Source of the DNA: Ardenticatenales bacterium
GTDB lineage: Bacteria; Chloroflexota; Anaerolineae; Promineifilales; Promineifilaceae
Assembly: GCA_020634575.1 (NCBI GenBank)
Contig: JACKBM010000004.1
Coordinates: forward strand, 62,001 to 126,000
Direction: 5' to 3'
Length of the DNA: 64,000 bases
In this document: positions 43,133 to 51,581 of the stretch, piece by piece
How positions within the stretch are numbered: position 1 is the first letter of the stretch
Layout: each line of letters opens with the position of its first letter
Notes under the pieces: generated by a model
Told to the model about the DNA's origin: nothing
The model's input: only the letters and a program-made list of their open reading frames with translations
Databases searched by the model: none
Position numbers and translations under genes: made by a program

Positions 43133-44659
43133 ATGCGGAGACCCATCAACATCTTCCTGCTTCTCCTGACCGGCCTGGGGCTGCTGCTGAGCCGCCCGGC
43201 AGCCGCTCAGGAAGAAGATCCCAACGCCATTCCTGATTGGCGCTTCGGCGTCATCGAAAGTTATGAAGCGCCCGGCCACGCGCGCGTCCTGGGCGCCGCC
43301 TGGACGCGGGTGCAGTTTCAATGGGCTGATGTCCAACCAGAAGAGCCCGGTAGCTGGGTTGAGACGGTAGCCGACGAGGATATCGTCGGCCAGGTTGAGG
43401 CGGGGCGGCTGGTGGTCGGCCTGTTGATTGGCATTCCGGAGTGGGCGCGGGATGAGGCAGATTTACCGGCCGGTCTCTATCTCGCCCCTGACGACCCAGA
43501 CAACCTCTGGGCAGGCTTTGTCCGTGAGGCCGTCAGCCGCTACGCCGGCACCATCGACCATTGGGTCATCTGGAACGAGCCGGATATCTGGGACCCGGAC
43601 GCGCTGGGCCACACCTGGGATGGCAGCGAAGCCGATTTTGCTCGCCTGCTCAAAGTCGCCTACCTGGTCGCCAAAGAAACCAACCCGGACGCCGTCATTC
43701 ATCTCCCCTCATTTACCTACTTTTGGGACGCTAACTTCGACCGGGAGCAATACCTGGGCCGCCTGCTCGACGAGATCCTGGCGGACCCCGAGGCAGCCGC
43801 CAACAACTATTATTTTGACGTGATGTCGGCCCATCTCTACTTCAACCCGGACCTGATCTTCCAGATCATGACCGAGTTCCAGGCCATTCGTGAGGATCAT
43901 GGCATCCCGCACAAGCCGATCTGGCTCGTCGAGACCAATGCGCCCCCCATCGACGATCCGACCTGGCCTGTCGCCAACTGGACCCTGTCGGTCACACTGG
44001 ATGAGCAGGCGTCGTTTATGCCACAGGCGGTGGCCGTCGCCCTGGCAGCTGGGGCGGAGCGGATCGCCATCTTCAAGCTCAAGGACACGGACAGCGACCG
44101 GCTGGCCAATCCGGAGCCATTCGGCCTCGTCCGGTTCGATGGCACCCGGCGACCGGCCTACTGGAGCTACCGGACGGCGATGCAATACATGGCCGGCGTG
44201 ACCAGCGCCGAGATGGTGCGTTGGGACGAAATTGGCCAGATCCAGCTTGAACAAGATGAGATCACGACGACCGTGCTTTTCTCCCGTCTGCCATCTGAGC
44301 AGGTCGCCGAAGTGCCGGCCACGGCGCCCACCGCCTTTTTAACTGACCAGATCGCCGGCCGCCGCATTGTCATTGAGGCTGAGGATGGCGTCTTTCGGGT
44401 GGAGTTGCCGGCCGCGTTCTGCACGCAGCCAATTGGCGATTATTGCATGATCGGCTCAGCCGCCTATTACCTGACCCAGGACAAGCAAGGCGGGCCGCCG
44501 CCGGGGCTACCGGTTGGCTCACCCATCCAGCCTGCCGGCACCGCCACGGCAACGCCGCCGCCCACTCAGGCCAGCACCGCGACGCCGTCACCGCCTACCG
44601 CCAGCCCCACCAACACGGCCGTCGCCACCAGCACCGCCACCGAGGCAAGCGCCGCTTGA
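43133..44659 (+). CDS. Secreted clan GH-A-like protein with disrupted C-terminal anchor
   Basis: A 508-residue exported protein. Signal peptide ends near residue 26 (AAAQ). The TIM-barrel-like region has WVIWNEPD (acid/base candidate Glu149) and IWLVETN (nucleophile candidate Glu267), the two-glutamate pattern of clan GH-A. The C-terminus is a Thr/Pro/Ala stalk that stops at a TGA. Downstream the stalk composition continues in frame for about 35 codons (STAAATQLAAVEPTAAASAT), and a membrane helix ending RRLSRD appears in another frame up to 44904. The anchor has therefore been cut off by a nonsense codon and a frameshift. Confidence 0.82.
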   Translation: MRRPINIFLLLLTGLGLLLSRPAAAQEEDPNAIPDWRFGVIESYEAPGHARVLGAAWTRVQFQWADVQPEEPGSWVETVADEDIVGQVEAGRLVVGLLIGIPEWARDEADLPAGLYLAPDDPDNLWAGFVREAVSRYAGTIDHWVIWNEPDIWDPDALGHTWDGSEADFARLLKVAYLVAKETNPDAVIHLPSFTYFWDANFDREQYLGRLLDEILADPEAAANNYYFDVMSAHLYFNPDLIFQIMTEFQAIREDHGIPHKPIWLVETNAPPIDDPTWPVANWTLSVTLDEQASFMPQAVAVALAAGAERIAIFKLKDTDSDRLANPEPFGLVRFDGTRRPAYWSYRTAMQYMAGVTSAEMVRWDEIGQIQLEQDEITTTVLFSRLPSEQVAEVPATAPTAFLTDQIAGRRIVIEAEDGVFRVELPAAFCTQPIGDYCMIGSAAYYLTQDKQGGPPPGLPVGSPIQPAGTATATPPPTQASTATPSPPTASPTNTAVATSTATEASAA

Positions 44660-44904
44660 GACCGGCCCGACAAAGCTTCGTCTACCGCAGCGGCCACGCA
44701 GTTGGCCGCCGTCGAACCAACAGCCGCGGCCTCAGCTACTGCCACAAGCGGCCTACCGCTACCCTTTCGTCGCCCCGGGCCCACGAGAGCCAGGCCGGCT
44801 TCGGCCTGGATGCCGACCTGACCGTCTGGCTGGCCGCCGCTGTCGGCTTTGTATCGACCGTATTGCTGCTCATCGGCGTCTACCGGCGCCTGAGCCGTGA
44901 TTGA
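44660..44904 (+). pseudogene. Detached C-terminal stalk and membrane anchor of the preceding gene
   Basis: After the TGA the Ala/Thr-rich stalk continues in the same frame to about 44770. From there the frame that reads SQAGFGLDADLTVWLAAAVG, then the helix FVSTVLLLIGVY and the basic stop-transfer RRLSRD, is shifted. Such an anchor would be expected on the upstream protein. Two lesions are needed to explain it. Confidence 0.6.
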
Positions 44905-44909
44905 TCGAA

Positions 44910-44969
44910 CCGGTGAGGGTAGGGACCCGACGGGTGCCGGACCCGACGGGTCCCCTACCCCTCACCCGG
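44910..44969. repeat. Hairpin of the ACCCGTCGGGT family
   Basis: GGTGAGGGTAGGGACCCGAC and its near complement GTCCCCTACCCCTCACC enclose a second ACCCGACGGGT. It matches the hairpins at 11044 and 42134 and lies directly upstream of the peptidase MA gene. Confidence 0.8.
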
Positions 44970-44986
44970 TCGAAATCGAGAGTGCG

Positions 44987-46282
44987 ATGAAACGCTTCTT
45001 TTTGATCTTGCCCGCAGCGCTCCTGCTGCTGCTCCTGGCCCGGCAACCCATAGCCGCCCAGGAGCTGGTCCGCGACAACCGGATCTCGGTGGACTACCCC
45101 CGCTCGGCCACCTTCACCCTGGAGCTGGCTGACAGCAGCCAGGTCAGCGCCGCCACCCTCATTTACGAAGTGGAGAAGTTCACCTGCGTCTCAGCCAATA
45201 CGCTGGTGCCGGTTGAGGTGACCGGGAATACGCTCGAATGGAGCTGGGTCATGAACCGCTCCGGCAACCCGCCGCCCGGCGTCAGCCTGAGCTGGTATTG
45301 GGAGTTGACGCTCAACAATGGCCAGGTCACTCAGACAGAACCGCAGCAATACGTCTTCACCGATGAGCGCTTTGAATGGCAGACAGTCTCGGCGCCGGGG
45401 CTGACCATGAACTGGTACAGCGCCGACAACGTCGGCCCGGCGCTGCTGGATGCGGCCGTTGGTGGCCTGAACCGGCTGCAGACGGAAATGGGCATCACAT
45501 TGACCGACGACGTCCAGATTTTTATCTACGACGATTTTGATGATCTGCGCGACACCCTGATCTATGTCTCAAACTGGGCCGGCGGGGTCTCGTTTTCGGA
45601 ATACAACGTGATTTTGCTGGGGGTACCGGCCGGTACCATCGACGATTGGGGCCAGGAGGTCGTGCCGCACGAATTGGCCCACATCGTCCTGGGCCAGTTT
45701 GGCCGTAGCTGCGTCGGCGGCAACCGGCCCACCTGGCTGGAAGAGGGGCTGGCCGTCTACGCCGAGGGAGCGCCGGACGAAAATGTCCTGGCTGACATCG
45801 ACCAGGGCATCAACCAGAATGCCTTTGACCCGATCCGCAGTCTGACCGGTGCCTTCCCGGCTGACCGGGACCAGGCCGGCCTGGCTTACAGCCAGAGCTA
45901 CAGCATCGTCGACTACCTCTATCGGGCGTATGGCGCCGAAAAGATGCAGACGCTCATCCTCACCATCGCTGACGGCATCGACATCGACACGGCCCTGGCG
46001 CAGGTTTACGGCTTTAATCAGGATGGGCTGGAAACGGAATGGCGCGCTGATGTCGGCGCCCCGGCGCGTTCCATCCCGCCAACGCCGGCGCCACTGGGCG
46101 CCGGCAGCGTCCCCACCGCTATCCCGTTGGACACCTCCCTGGCCGTGCCCACAGCCCCGGCTGCCGCCGAAACGCGGCAACCGGCTGAGGAAGAGCCCGG
46201 TTTCCAGATCTGTTCGTTGGGGTTGATCCCATTGTTGGGGCTGGTGTTTGTGTCGACAAGGCGGGGGAGGAAGTATGAATAA
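44987..46282 (+). CDS. Peptidase MA family zinc metalloprotease, membrane-anchored
   Basis: A 431-residue exported protein. The signal peptide ends near residue 24 (IAAQ). A beta-sandwich-like N-terminal part (residues 30-125) precedes a gluzincin domain with HELAH (His228, Glu229, His232) and the downstream LEEGLAVYAE that supplies the third zinc ligand. A Pro/Thr/Ala stalk is followed by a short C-terminal hydrophobic segment (LGLIPLLGLVFVS) and basic residues, indicating surface anchoring. The end overlaps the start of the peptide-binding lipoprotein gene by eight bases. Confidence 0.85.
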   Translation: MKRFFLILPAALLLLLLARQPIAAQELVRDNRISVDYPRSATFTLELADSSQVSAATLIYEVEKFTCVSANTLVPVEVTGNTLEWSWVMNRSGNPPPGVSLSWYWELTLNNGQVTQTEPQQYVFTDERFEWQTVSAPGLTMNWYSADNVGPALLDAAVGGLNRLQTEMGITLTDDVQIFIYDDFDDLRDTLIYVSNWAGGVSFSEYNVILLGVPAGTIDDWGQEVVPHELAHIVLGQFGRSCVGGNRPTWLEEGLAVYAEGAPDENVLADIDQGINQNAFDPIRSLTGAFPADRDQAGLAYSQSYSIVDYLYRAYGAEKMQTLILTIADGIDIDTALAQVYGFNQDGLETEWRADVGAPARSIPPTPAPLGAGSVPTAIPLDTSLAVPTAPAAAETRQPAEEEPGFQICSLGLIPLLGLVFVSTRRGRKYE

Positions 46283-47867
46283 GCTATTAGCTGTTAGCTA
46301 TCAGCGGTTAGTGATCGGTTTAGGGCTGATAATGGGGCTTTTGCTGGCGTGCAGTTTGAGCGGGCAGCTGCCGGATAGCGCTGGCGGCAACCAGGTGACG
46401 ATATCGGCGGGGCAGCCGCGCACATTGGATCCGGCGCTGACGCTGGGTGGGCCGGATAGCCCCATCGGCCACATCTTCAGCGGTCTCGTCACCCTCGACA
46501 CTCATCTGCAGGTCCAGCCCGATCTGGCCGCCGGCTGGGAAATCAGCCCGGACGGCACCGTCTACACCTTCTATCTGCGCCGGGATGTGCTCTTTCACGA
46601 TGGCTCCCCCTTCACCGCCGCCGATGTTATCTTCTCCTGGGAACGGGCCACTGACCCGGCCCTGGGCTCCGACACCGCCGGCACCTACCTGAACGACATC
46701 GTTGGCGCCAACGATCGGCTGGCTGGCGCGAGCAGCGCCATTGCCGGCCTGCGCGCCATCGACGACTACACCCTCGAAGTGACAATTGATGCGCCCAAGG
46801 TCTATTTCCTGGCCAAACTGACCTACCCGGTCGCCTATGTGGTCCAGCGGGAAAATGTGGCCGGCAACAACTGGGAACATGCCGCCATCGGCACCGGTCC
46901 CTTCAAGCTGGAGCGCTGGACCGACGATCAGGAGATCATCCTGACACGGAATGTGGATTTCTACGGCGACAGTGGCAATGTGGACCGGGTCGTTTACCTG
47001 ATTGGCCAGGGCATCCCCCTGGCAATGTACGAACAGGACGAGATCGACCTGGTCGGTCTGGGCGGCGCCAACCTGGCCCGGGCCCTGGACCCGAACGAGC
47101 CCTTCTCGGCCGACCTGGCAACCGGCGTCGACATGTGCACAACCACGCTCACGTTTGACACCACCTTGCCGCCCTTTGACGATGCGCGCGTCCGGCAGGC
47201 GTTTAATTACGCCATCGACAAACAGAAGCTGATCGCCACCCTCTACGACGGCAACGCCCTGCCGGCCCATGGCGCCTTGCCACCGGGCATGCCGGGCTAC
47301 AACGATACGCTCACCGGCTACCCCTACAATCCAGACCAGGCCCGATCGCTGCTGGCGGAAGCAGGCTATGCGGACGGCGCCGGCTTCCCGGTCGTTTCTT
47401 TCTACACGTCAGGCTACACGGATGTCGGTGGGCTGGTTGAAGCGGTCATCAGCATGTGGCAGGAGACGCTCGGCGTGTCGATTCAGGCAACGCTGCTGGA
47501 CCCGTTTATCTATTACGATGAATTGTATGCTGGCAACCACGGCCAGATCTTCTCGACGGGCTGGTGTGCGGATTACCCGGACCCGCAAAATTTCCTGGAC
47601 ATCCTGTACGGCACCGGCTCCAACCAGAATCTGGGCGGCTACAGCAACCCCGAGGTCGATGGGTTGTTGGCCCAGGCCCAGGGTGAGCCGGTGCCGGCCA
47701 CACGGCTCAGCATCTATGCGGAGGCAGAAGCGCAGATCGTGACGGACGCTCCGGTACTCTTCCTGGTGCACAGCCAATCCGCGGTGCTGGTGAAACCCCG
47801 CTTGCAGGGCTACGTACTGACACCGATTGGCGTGCCCCAATGGCACCGGGTCAATGTGGCTGAATGA
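46275..47867 (+). CDS. Peptide ABC transporter substrate-binding lipoprotein (family 5)
   Basis: A 530-residue family 5 binding protein (OppA/DppA type). Lipobox LLAC gives Cys26. Family features include TLDPALTLGGPDS near the start, TFYLRRDVLFHDGSPFTAADVIFSW and DDARVRQAFNYAIDKQKLI. The ATG has GGGAGG a few bases before it. The first codons (AATAAGCTATTAGCTGTTAGCTATCAG) read through a copy of the AGCTGTTAGCTATCAG repeat, so the signal peptide start is built from repeat DNA. No permease genes are adjacent. Confidence 0.9.
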   Translation: MNKLLAVSYQRLVIGLGLIMGLLLACSLSGQLPDSAGGNQVTISAGQPRTLDPALTLGGPDSPIGHIFSGLVTLDTHLQVQPDLAAGWEISPDGTVYTFYLRRDVLFHDGSPFTAADVIFSWERATDPALGSDTAGTYLNDIVGANDRLAGASSAIAGLRAIDDYTLEVTIDAPKVYFLAKLTYPVAYVVQRENVAGNNWEHAAIGTGPFKLERWTDDQEIILTRNVDFYGDSGNVDRVVYLIGQGIPLAMYEQDEIDLVGLGGANLARALDPNEPFSADLATGVDMCTTTLTFDTTLPPFDDARVRQAFNYAIDKQKLIATLYDGNALPAHGALPPGMPGYNDTLTGYPYNPDQARSLLAEAGYADGAGFPVVSFYTSGYTDVGGLVEAVISMWQETLGVSIQATLLDPFIYYDELYAGNHGQIFSTGWCADYPDPQNFLDILYGTGSNQNLGGYSNPEVDGLLAQAQGEPVPATRLSIYAEAEAQIVTDAPVLFLVHSQSAVLVKPRLQGYVLTPIGVPQWHRVNVAE

Positions 47868-47882
47868 GGAGGTTGTAAGCCA

Positions 47883-48269
47883 ATGAAATGTCCCAAATGC
47901 GAGACTAAACTAAACCCCCAGCAAGTCGGGGATGTGGAGCTGGATGTGTGTGCCAATTGCGGCGGCATCTGGCTGGATTTGGGTGAGCTGAAGGCGTTGT
48001 TACGGCAATCGGAGCAGTTCCAGGCGGCAGCAACGCCACCGGCCGGTGCCCAAACCGGCATCTACGACACCCTCACCGGCCCCTGCCCCCGCTGCGCTGG
48101 CCAGGGCCACATGACCCGACTACAGGATCTGGACCGGCCGGATATCACCATGGACTCCTGCCCGGTCTGTTACGGCATCTGGCTGGATGGTGGTGAGTTC
48201 AACCAGTTGGCCCGCAAAGATATCATCGCCGGCGTGCGCCGCTTCCTCCGCCGCAACTTCGGCGTATGA
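47883..48269 (+). CDS. Double zf-TFIIB zinc-ribbon protein
   Basis: A 128-residue soluble protein with two zinc-ribbon units: CPKC (residues 3-6) with CANCGGIWLDLGEL, and CPRC with CPVCYGIWLDGGEF. Each unit shows the CPxC...CxxCxGxWLDxGEL pattern of the zf-TFIIB family (PF13453 type). The ribosome site GAGGAGG lies upstream near 47866. It follows the peptide-binding gene by 15 bases. Role unknown. Confidence 0.88.
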   Translation: MKCPKCETKLNPQQVGDVELDVCANCGGIWLDLGELKALLRQSEQFQAAATPPAGAQTGIYDTLTGPCPRCAGQGHMTRLQDLDRPDITMDSCPVCYGIWLDGGEFNQLARKDIIAGVRRFLRRNFGV

Positions 48270-48315
48270 AAGAATTTAATTGACCCTGTCATGCTGAGCG
48301 AAGCGAAGCAACGGT

Positions 48316-49479
48316 TTAATCAACCACCATTTCATCGTAGAGGGCCATCATCTCGCCGACCAGGCGCTCGATGCTGTAACGTTCGCTCACGCCCTGGCCA
48401 GCGGCCTGGCCGAGCCGGGTCGCCAGCGCCGGGTCATGTAGCAGCTTCAGCAGGGCAGTGGCCAGCGCCTCGGCGTCGCGCATGGGCGTGATCAGAGCCG
48501 TCTCCCCATCTGTTAACGCCTCCGTGAAGCTGGGATGGTCACTGACAACCAATGGTTTGCTCAGCGCCATAAACTCCAGCAGCGACAGGGAAAAGCCTTC
48601 CCACAGCGAAGGCATGACGCCAATGTCCATCGCCTCCATGTAGGTCACGTAATCCCCCAGAAAACCGGCAAAATGAATCTGGTCGGCGATGCCCAGTGCC
48701 CGGGCCATCTCCTGCAGTTCCTCGCGCAGCGGCCCATCCCCCACGATGACAAACTGGGCCTCCGGGCACACGTCCAGCACCTGGCGGGCGGCCTGCACCA
48801 GGTAGCGCTGCCCCTTTTGCTCCTCCAGGCGACCGACGGTGCCGATAACCGGCCGGTCAACATCCAGCCCCAGCAGCGCCTTGGCTCGCGCCTTGTCGTA
48901 ACTCAGGTCCAGATGGGTGAAATCGATGCCGGTGTGCAGCCAGTGCAGCTTTTTCTGGCTGCGCCGCAGGGTGTCAATCTGGTCCTGCATATTAGCGGCA
49001 GAATCGACCAGGATGCCACGGGTCAGCCGGTCCAGCGGCCAGGCGCGCCGCCAGTCACCGGGGCTGGCGTAGGCGGAGGGGGGGATGTGCTCACTGCGCA
49101 GAACGGGGACACCGGCGATAGTGGCCCCGAGGGTGACCAACCGGCCGGAAAATGCCTCTGACGTCTGAATGTGGACGATGTTGATCTGCAAATTATGCAG
49201 CATCTCGGCCACTTTCCAGCAATCCTGGGCATACTGCAGCAAGTTCCGCCCCAGATGCTCCGGCGTCTGGTGCAGTGGGATGCCCAACGCCTGTACCTCT
49301 GAGCGAAAACGTTCTGTTGAAGCCAGCTGGTAAAAATAGCCGGGGATGATAACGTGCACCCGGTAACGATTGGGATCCAGATAACGGGCCAGCAACAGGG
49401 TGTATTTCTCCATACCCCCGTACTTGTCGCCATTGTGCAGGATGGCGACCCGTCTCACTGGCCGCGGCGATGCTACCAT
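48316..49479 (-). CDS. GT4-family glycosyltransferase
   Basis: A 387-residue GT-B enzyme. The N-terminal domain begins RRVAILHNGDKYGGMEKYTLLLARYL, a typical acceptor-domain start with GGxE. The C-terminal domain has VIGTVGRLEEQKGQRYLVQAARQV and the EX7E region MPSLWEGFSLSLLEFMALSKPLVVS, matching retaining GT4 transferases. It probably adds a sugar to a surface polysaccharide or lipid. The ATG at 49479 was chosen; an upstream TTG would add 11 residues. It is divergent from the LysM gene. Confidence 0.9.
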   Translation of the reverse strand: MVASPRPVRRVAILHNGDKYGGMEKYTLLLARYLDPNRYRVHVIIPGYFYQLASTERFRSEVQALGIPLHQTPEHLGRNLLQYAQDCWKVAEMLHNLQINIVHIQTSEAFSGRLVTLGATIAGVPVLRSEHIPPSAYASPGDWRRAWPLDRLTRGILVDSAANMQDQIDTLRRSQKKLHWLHTGIDFTHLDLSYDKARAKALLGLDVDRPVIGTVGRLEEQKGQRYLVQAARQVLDVCPEAQFVIVGDGPLREELQEMARALGIADQIHFAGFLGDYVTYMEAMDIGVMPSLWEGFSLSLLEFMALSKPLVVSDHPSFTEALTDGETALITPMRDAEALATALLKLLHDPALATRLGQAAGQGVSERYSIERLVGEMMALYDEMVVD

Positions 49480-49552
49480 CTGTCTTTCACTTGGCTGTGG
49501 CCGGGCTGGCAAACAGGCTGACCAATGTACTCGGATTTGCAGGTGTCAGGGC

Positions 49553-49591
49553 TTGACATATTGGGTACTATAGAGGCACAGTTGACATATT
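49553..49591. promoter_or_regulatory. Direct repeat TTGACATATT between divergent genes
   Basis: The ten bases TTGACATATT occur twice, at 49553 and 49582, 29 bases apart, upstream of the LysM gene. Each includes a consensus -35 hexamer, although a well-placed -10 is not obvious for either. It may be a pair of binding sites or a promoter for the LysM gene. Confidence 0.35.
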
Positions 49592-49616
49592 ATCGACTTA
49601 CGGGGAGACCAAGTCC

Positions 49617-50105
49617 ATGACATCCGACAACGGCAGACCTGAAATTTTACGCTTTATTATCCTGGTCATCATCATCATCGTTACCCTCGTCGTTGTGGCT
49701 GCGCTGCGCCCGCTGATCTTTGACCGTATCGTACCCGCAATCATAGGCGGCGGCCAACCGGAGCCGATGGCGATCGAAGAAAATGAAGATCTGGGAACAG
49801 GCGGCGCTGTCGAAGAGGATGAGTCAGCCGTCGAGGAAAGCCCGGCCGCGGCCGATGAAAACCCGGAAACACCCATTGAGACCGATGACAATGGTGAGAC
49901 CATTCCTGTGCAGGACAGTGCGGCGACCGACGAGGAGTTCCCCACAGCCAGCCCCGCCATCCGCCACGTCGTCCAACCCGGCGAAACCCTCGCCCAAATC
50001 GCCACCCGCTACGGTGTCTCCGTCCAGATGATCCAGCAAGCCAACCAGCTCCAGGACGTGAACCGGATAACGGCGGGGATGACGCTGCTAATTCCGCAAC
50101 CGTAG
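49617..50105 (+). CDS. Membrane-anchored LysM protein
   Basis: A 162-residue protein with one N-terminal membrane helix (about residues 12-34), a highly acidic spacer (residues 50-110, mostly Glu, Asp, Ala and Pro) and a C-terminal LysM domain: HVVQPGETLAQIATRYGVSV, then QQANQLQDVNRITAGMTLLIP. LysM binds peptidoglycan, so the protein should link membrane and wall. GGGGAGA lies a few bases upstream. It is convergent with the helicase-loader gene, separated by a hairpin repeat. Confidence 0.88.
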   Translation: MTSDNGRPEILRFIILVIIIIVTLVVVAALRPLIFDRIVPAIIGGGQPEPMAIEENEDLGTGGAVEEDESAVEESPAAADENPETPIETDDNGETIPVQDSAATDEEFPTASPAIRHVVQPGETLAQIATRYGVSVQMIQQANQLQDVNRITAGMTLLIPQP

Positions 50106-50189
50106 TTGGCTGTTAGCTGACAGCTATTAGCTGTTAGTGGGCGTTCGCTGTGAAAACGCCACTAACAGCTATCAGCTAATAGCTAACAG
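50104..50189. repeat. AGCTGTTAGC-family inverted repeat between convergent genes
   Basis: GTTAGCTGACAGCTATTAGC and CTGTTAGTGGGCGTT pair with downstream AACGCCACTAACAG and TATCAGCTAATAGCTAAC. The stop codon of the helicase-loader gene directly adjoins the right arm. Related tracts are at 3.67, 22.05 and 46.28 kb. It could serve as a shared terminator. Confidence 0.8.
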
Positions 50190-51581
50190 CTATCTTCTCC
50201 TCACCTTCCGCTTCCCCCCACCCCTATAACTCGGCACCTCCAGCACGAAAAAGGTGCAGCGGTTGCCGTCCAGCATCCGGGTGGCGAGGCGCGGATCGAG
50301 TTCGTCGATCGGGGTGGCCGTGGTGATAATGGTGGGCAGTTTGGCGTTGTAGCGGTAGTTGAAGAGCTGGTACAGCTTCTCCCGCGCCCAGGCGGTGGCG
50401 CTCTCGGTGCCCAGGTCATCCAGCACCAGCAGGGGCGCCGTCTTCACCTCTTCAAACCGTTTGTCCAGGCTGATACCGCTGGCTGGGCTAAACGAGGCCC
50501 GCAAATGGTCCAGCAAGTCCGGCACCACCACAAAGAGCACCGCCTCACCCTTTTGCGCCACCTGGTTGGCGATAGCCGCCGCCAGATGGGTCTTGCCGTT
50601 GCCGTAACCCACACTGTTAATGACCAGCCAACCATCCAACTCCTCAGCAAACGCCTGGGCCAGCTGAAACGCCTTCTTCAGGTTTTCATACTGGGATTTG
50701 GGTAGCTCCTGATCGCGCAGGTCAAAATTGGCAAAGCTCTTGTCACTGTGCAGGTTGAGCGTCGACAGATCCGACTGTTCCTGGTTCACCCCGGCCCGGC
50801 GGAAATCCGGCGCCATGATGTGGATGATCTGCGACAGCGTCGGGTCGGCAATGCGGGAGCGGATGCGGATCTCCATCGCCTCCAGCTCGAGGTTGGTGGT
50901 GATGACGGTTGGCAGTTTGGCGTTGTAGCGGTGGTTAAAGATCTGGTACAGCTTCTCCTGGGCCCACTCGGTGTTACTCTGGGTACCCAGGTCGTCCAGG
51001 ATCAAGAGGGGCGCGTTGCGTACCTCTTCAAAGCGGCTGTCATAGCTGAGGACCGCATTGGGGCTGTAGGCGGCGCGCAAATGGTCCAGCAAATCGGGCG
51101 TGCTGACAAACATCGCCCGTTTCCCGGCCGCCAGCCGCGAATTGGCGATGGCCGCCGCCAGATGGGTCTTGCCGCAACCGTAGCCGCCTTTGAGCACCAA
51201 CCAGCCCCGCGGCTCCTGGGCATATTCCAGGCAGCGGTCAAACGTGTTTTTCAGATTACGTTTTTTCTGCTGATTCAGACCAATCCCATCCGGCACGAAG
51301 CTATCGAAGGTGCAATGCTCCAGCGGGCCAAGCTGGCTCTCGCGCAGCAACAGCTCCGTGCGCGCCGCCTCTCGCTCCGAGGCGCGGCATTCGCAGGGCA
51401 CCGCCCGGCCGAAACGAGGATCGCTGGCCGGCACATCCGGGATGATAAACCCCATGCCGCCGCAAATCTCGCAGTCGTCTGCGGGCGCCTCGCCGTAAGC
51501 CTCACCGTTCGATGATATCTTCGTATTCCTTGGGGATCTGTCCGCGAAGCTCTTTTTGAGAATCTCGCCCGCTGATTCCAT
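50190..51581 (-). CDS. Helicase-loader-like protein with two tandem AAA+ domains (DnaC/DnaI type)
   Basis: A 463-residue protein. The N-terminus has a four-cysteine zinc site (Cys37, 40, 63, 65; CEICGGMGF and VPCEC) as in DnaI-type loaders. AAA+ domain 1: Walker A GGYGCGKTH (132-140), Walker B LLILDD (192-197). AAA+ domain 2: Walker A VGYGNGKTH (324-332), Walker B LLVLDD (384-389). The two halves are clearly related throughout (TPDLLDHLRA / VPDLLDHLRA; NHRYNAKLPT / NYRYNAKLPT). Ordinary loaders have one such domain. The start lies inside the upstream DnaD-like gene (80-base overlap), so the two are coupled. Confidence 0.88.
   Translation of the reverse strand: MESAGEILKKSFADRSPRNTKISSNGEAYGEAPADDCEICGGMGFIIPDVPASDPRFGRAVPCECRASEREAARTELLLRESQLGPLEHCTFDSFVPDGIGLNQQKKRNLKNTFDRCLEYAQEPRGWLVLKGGYGCGKTHLAAAIANSRLAAGKRAMFVSTPDLLDHLRAAYSPNAVLSYDSRFEEVRNAPLLILDDLGTQSNTEWAQEKLYQIFNHRYNAKLPTVITTNLELEAMEIRIRSRIADPTLSQIIHIMAPDFRRAGVNQEQSDLSTLNLHSDKSFANFDLRDQELPKSQYENLKKAFQLAQAFAEELDGWLVINSVGYGNGKTHLAAAIANQVAQKGEAVLFVVVPDLLDHLRASFSPASGISLDKRFEEVKTAPLLVLDDLGTESATAWAREKLYQLFNYRYNAKLPTIITTATPIDELDPRLATRMLDGNRCTFFVLEVPSYRGGGKRKVRRR

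Noticed and set aside
44657..44770. UGA readthrough or recoding in the glycosidase-like gene
   Set aside because: A further frameshift is also needed to reach the membrane anchor, and no recoding element is visible, so decay is the simpler explanation.
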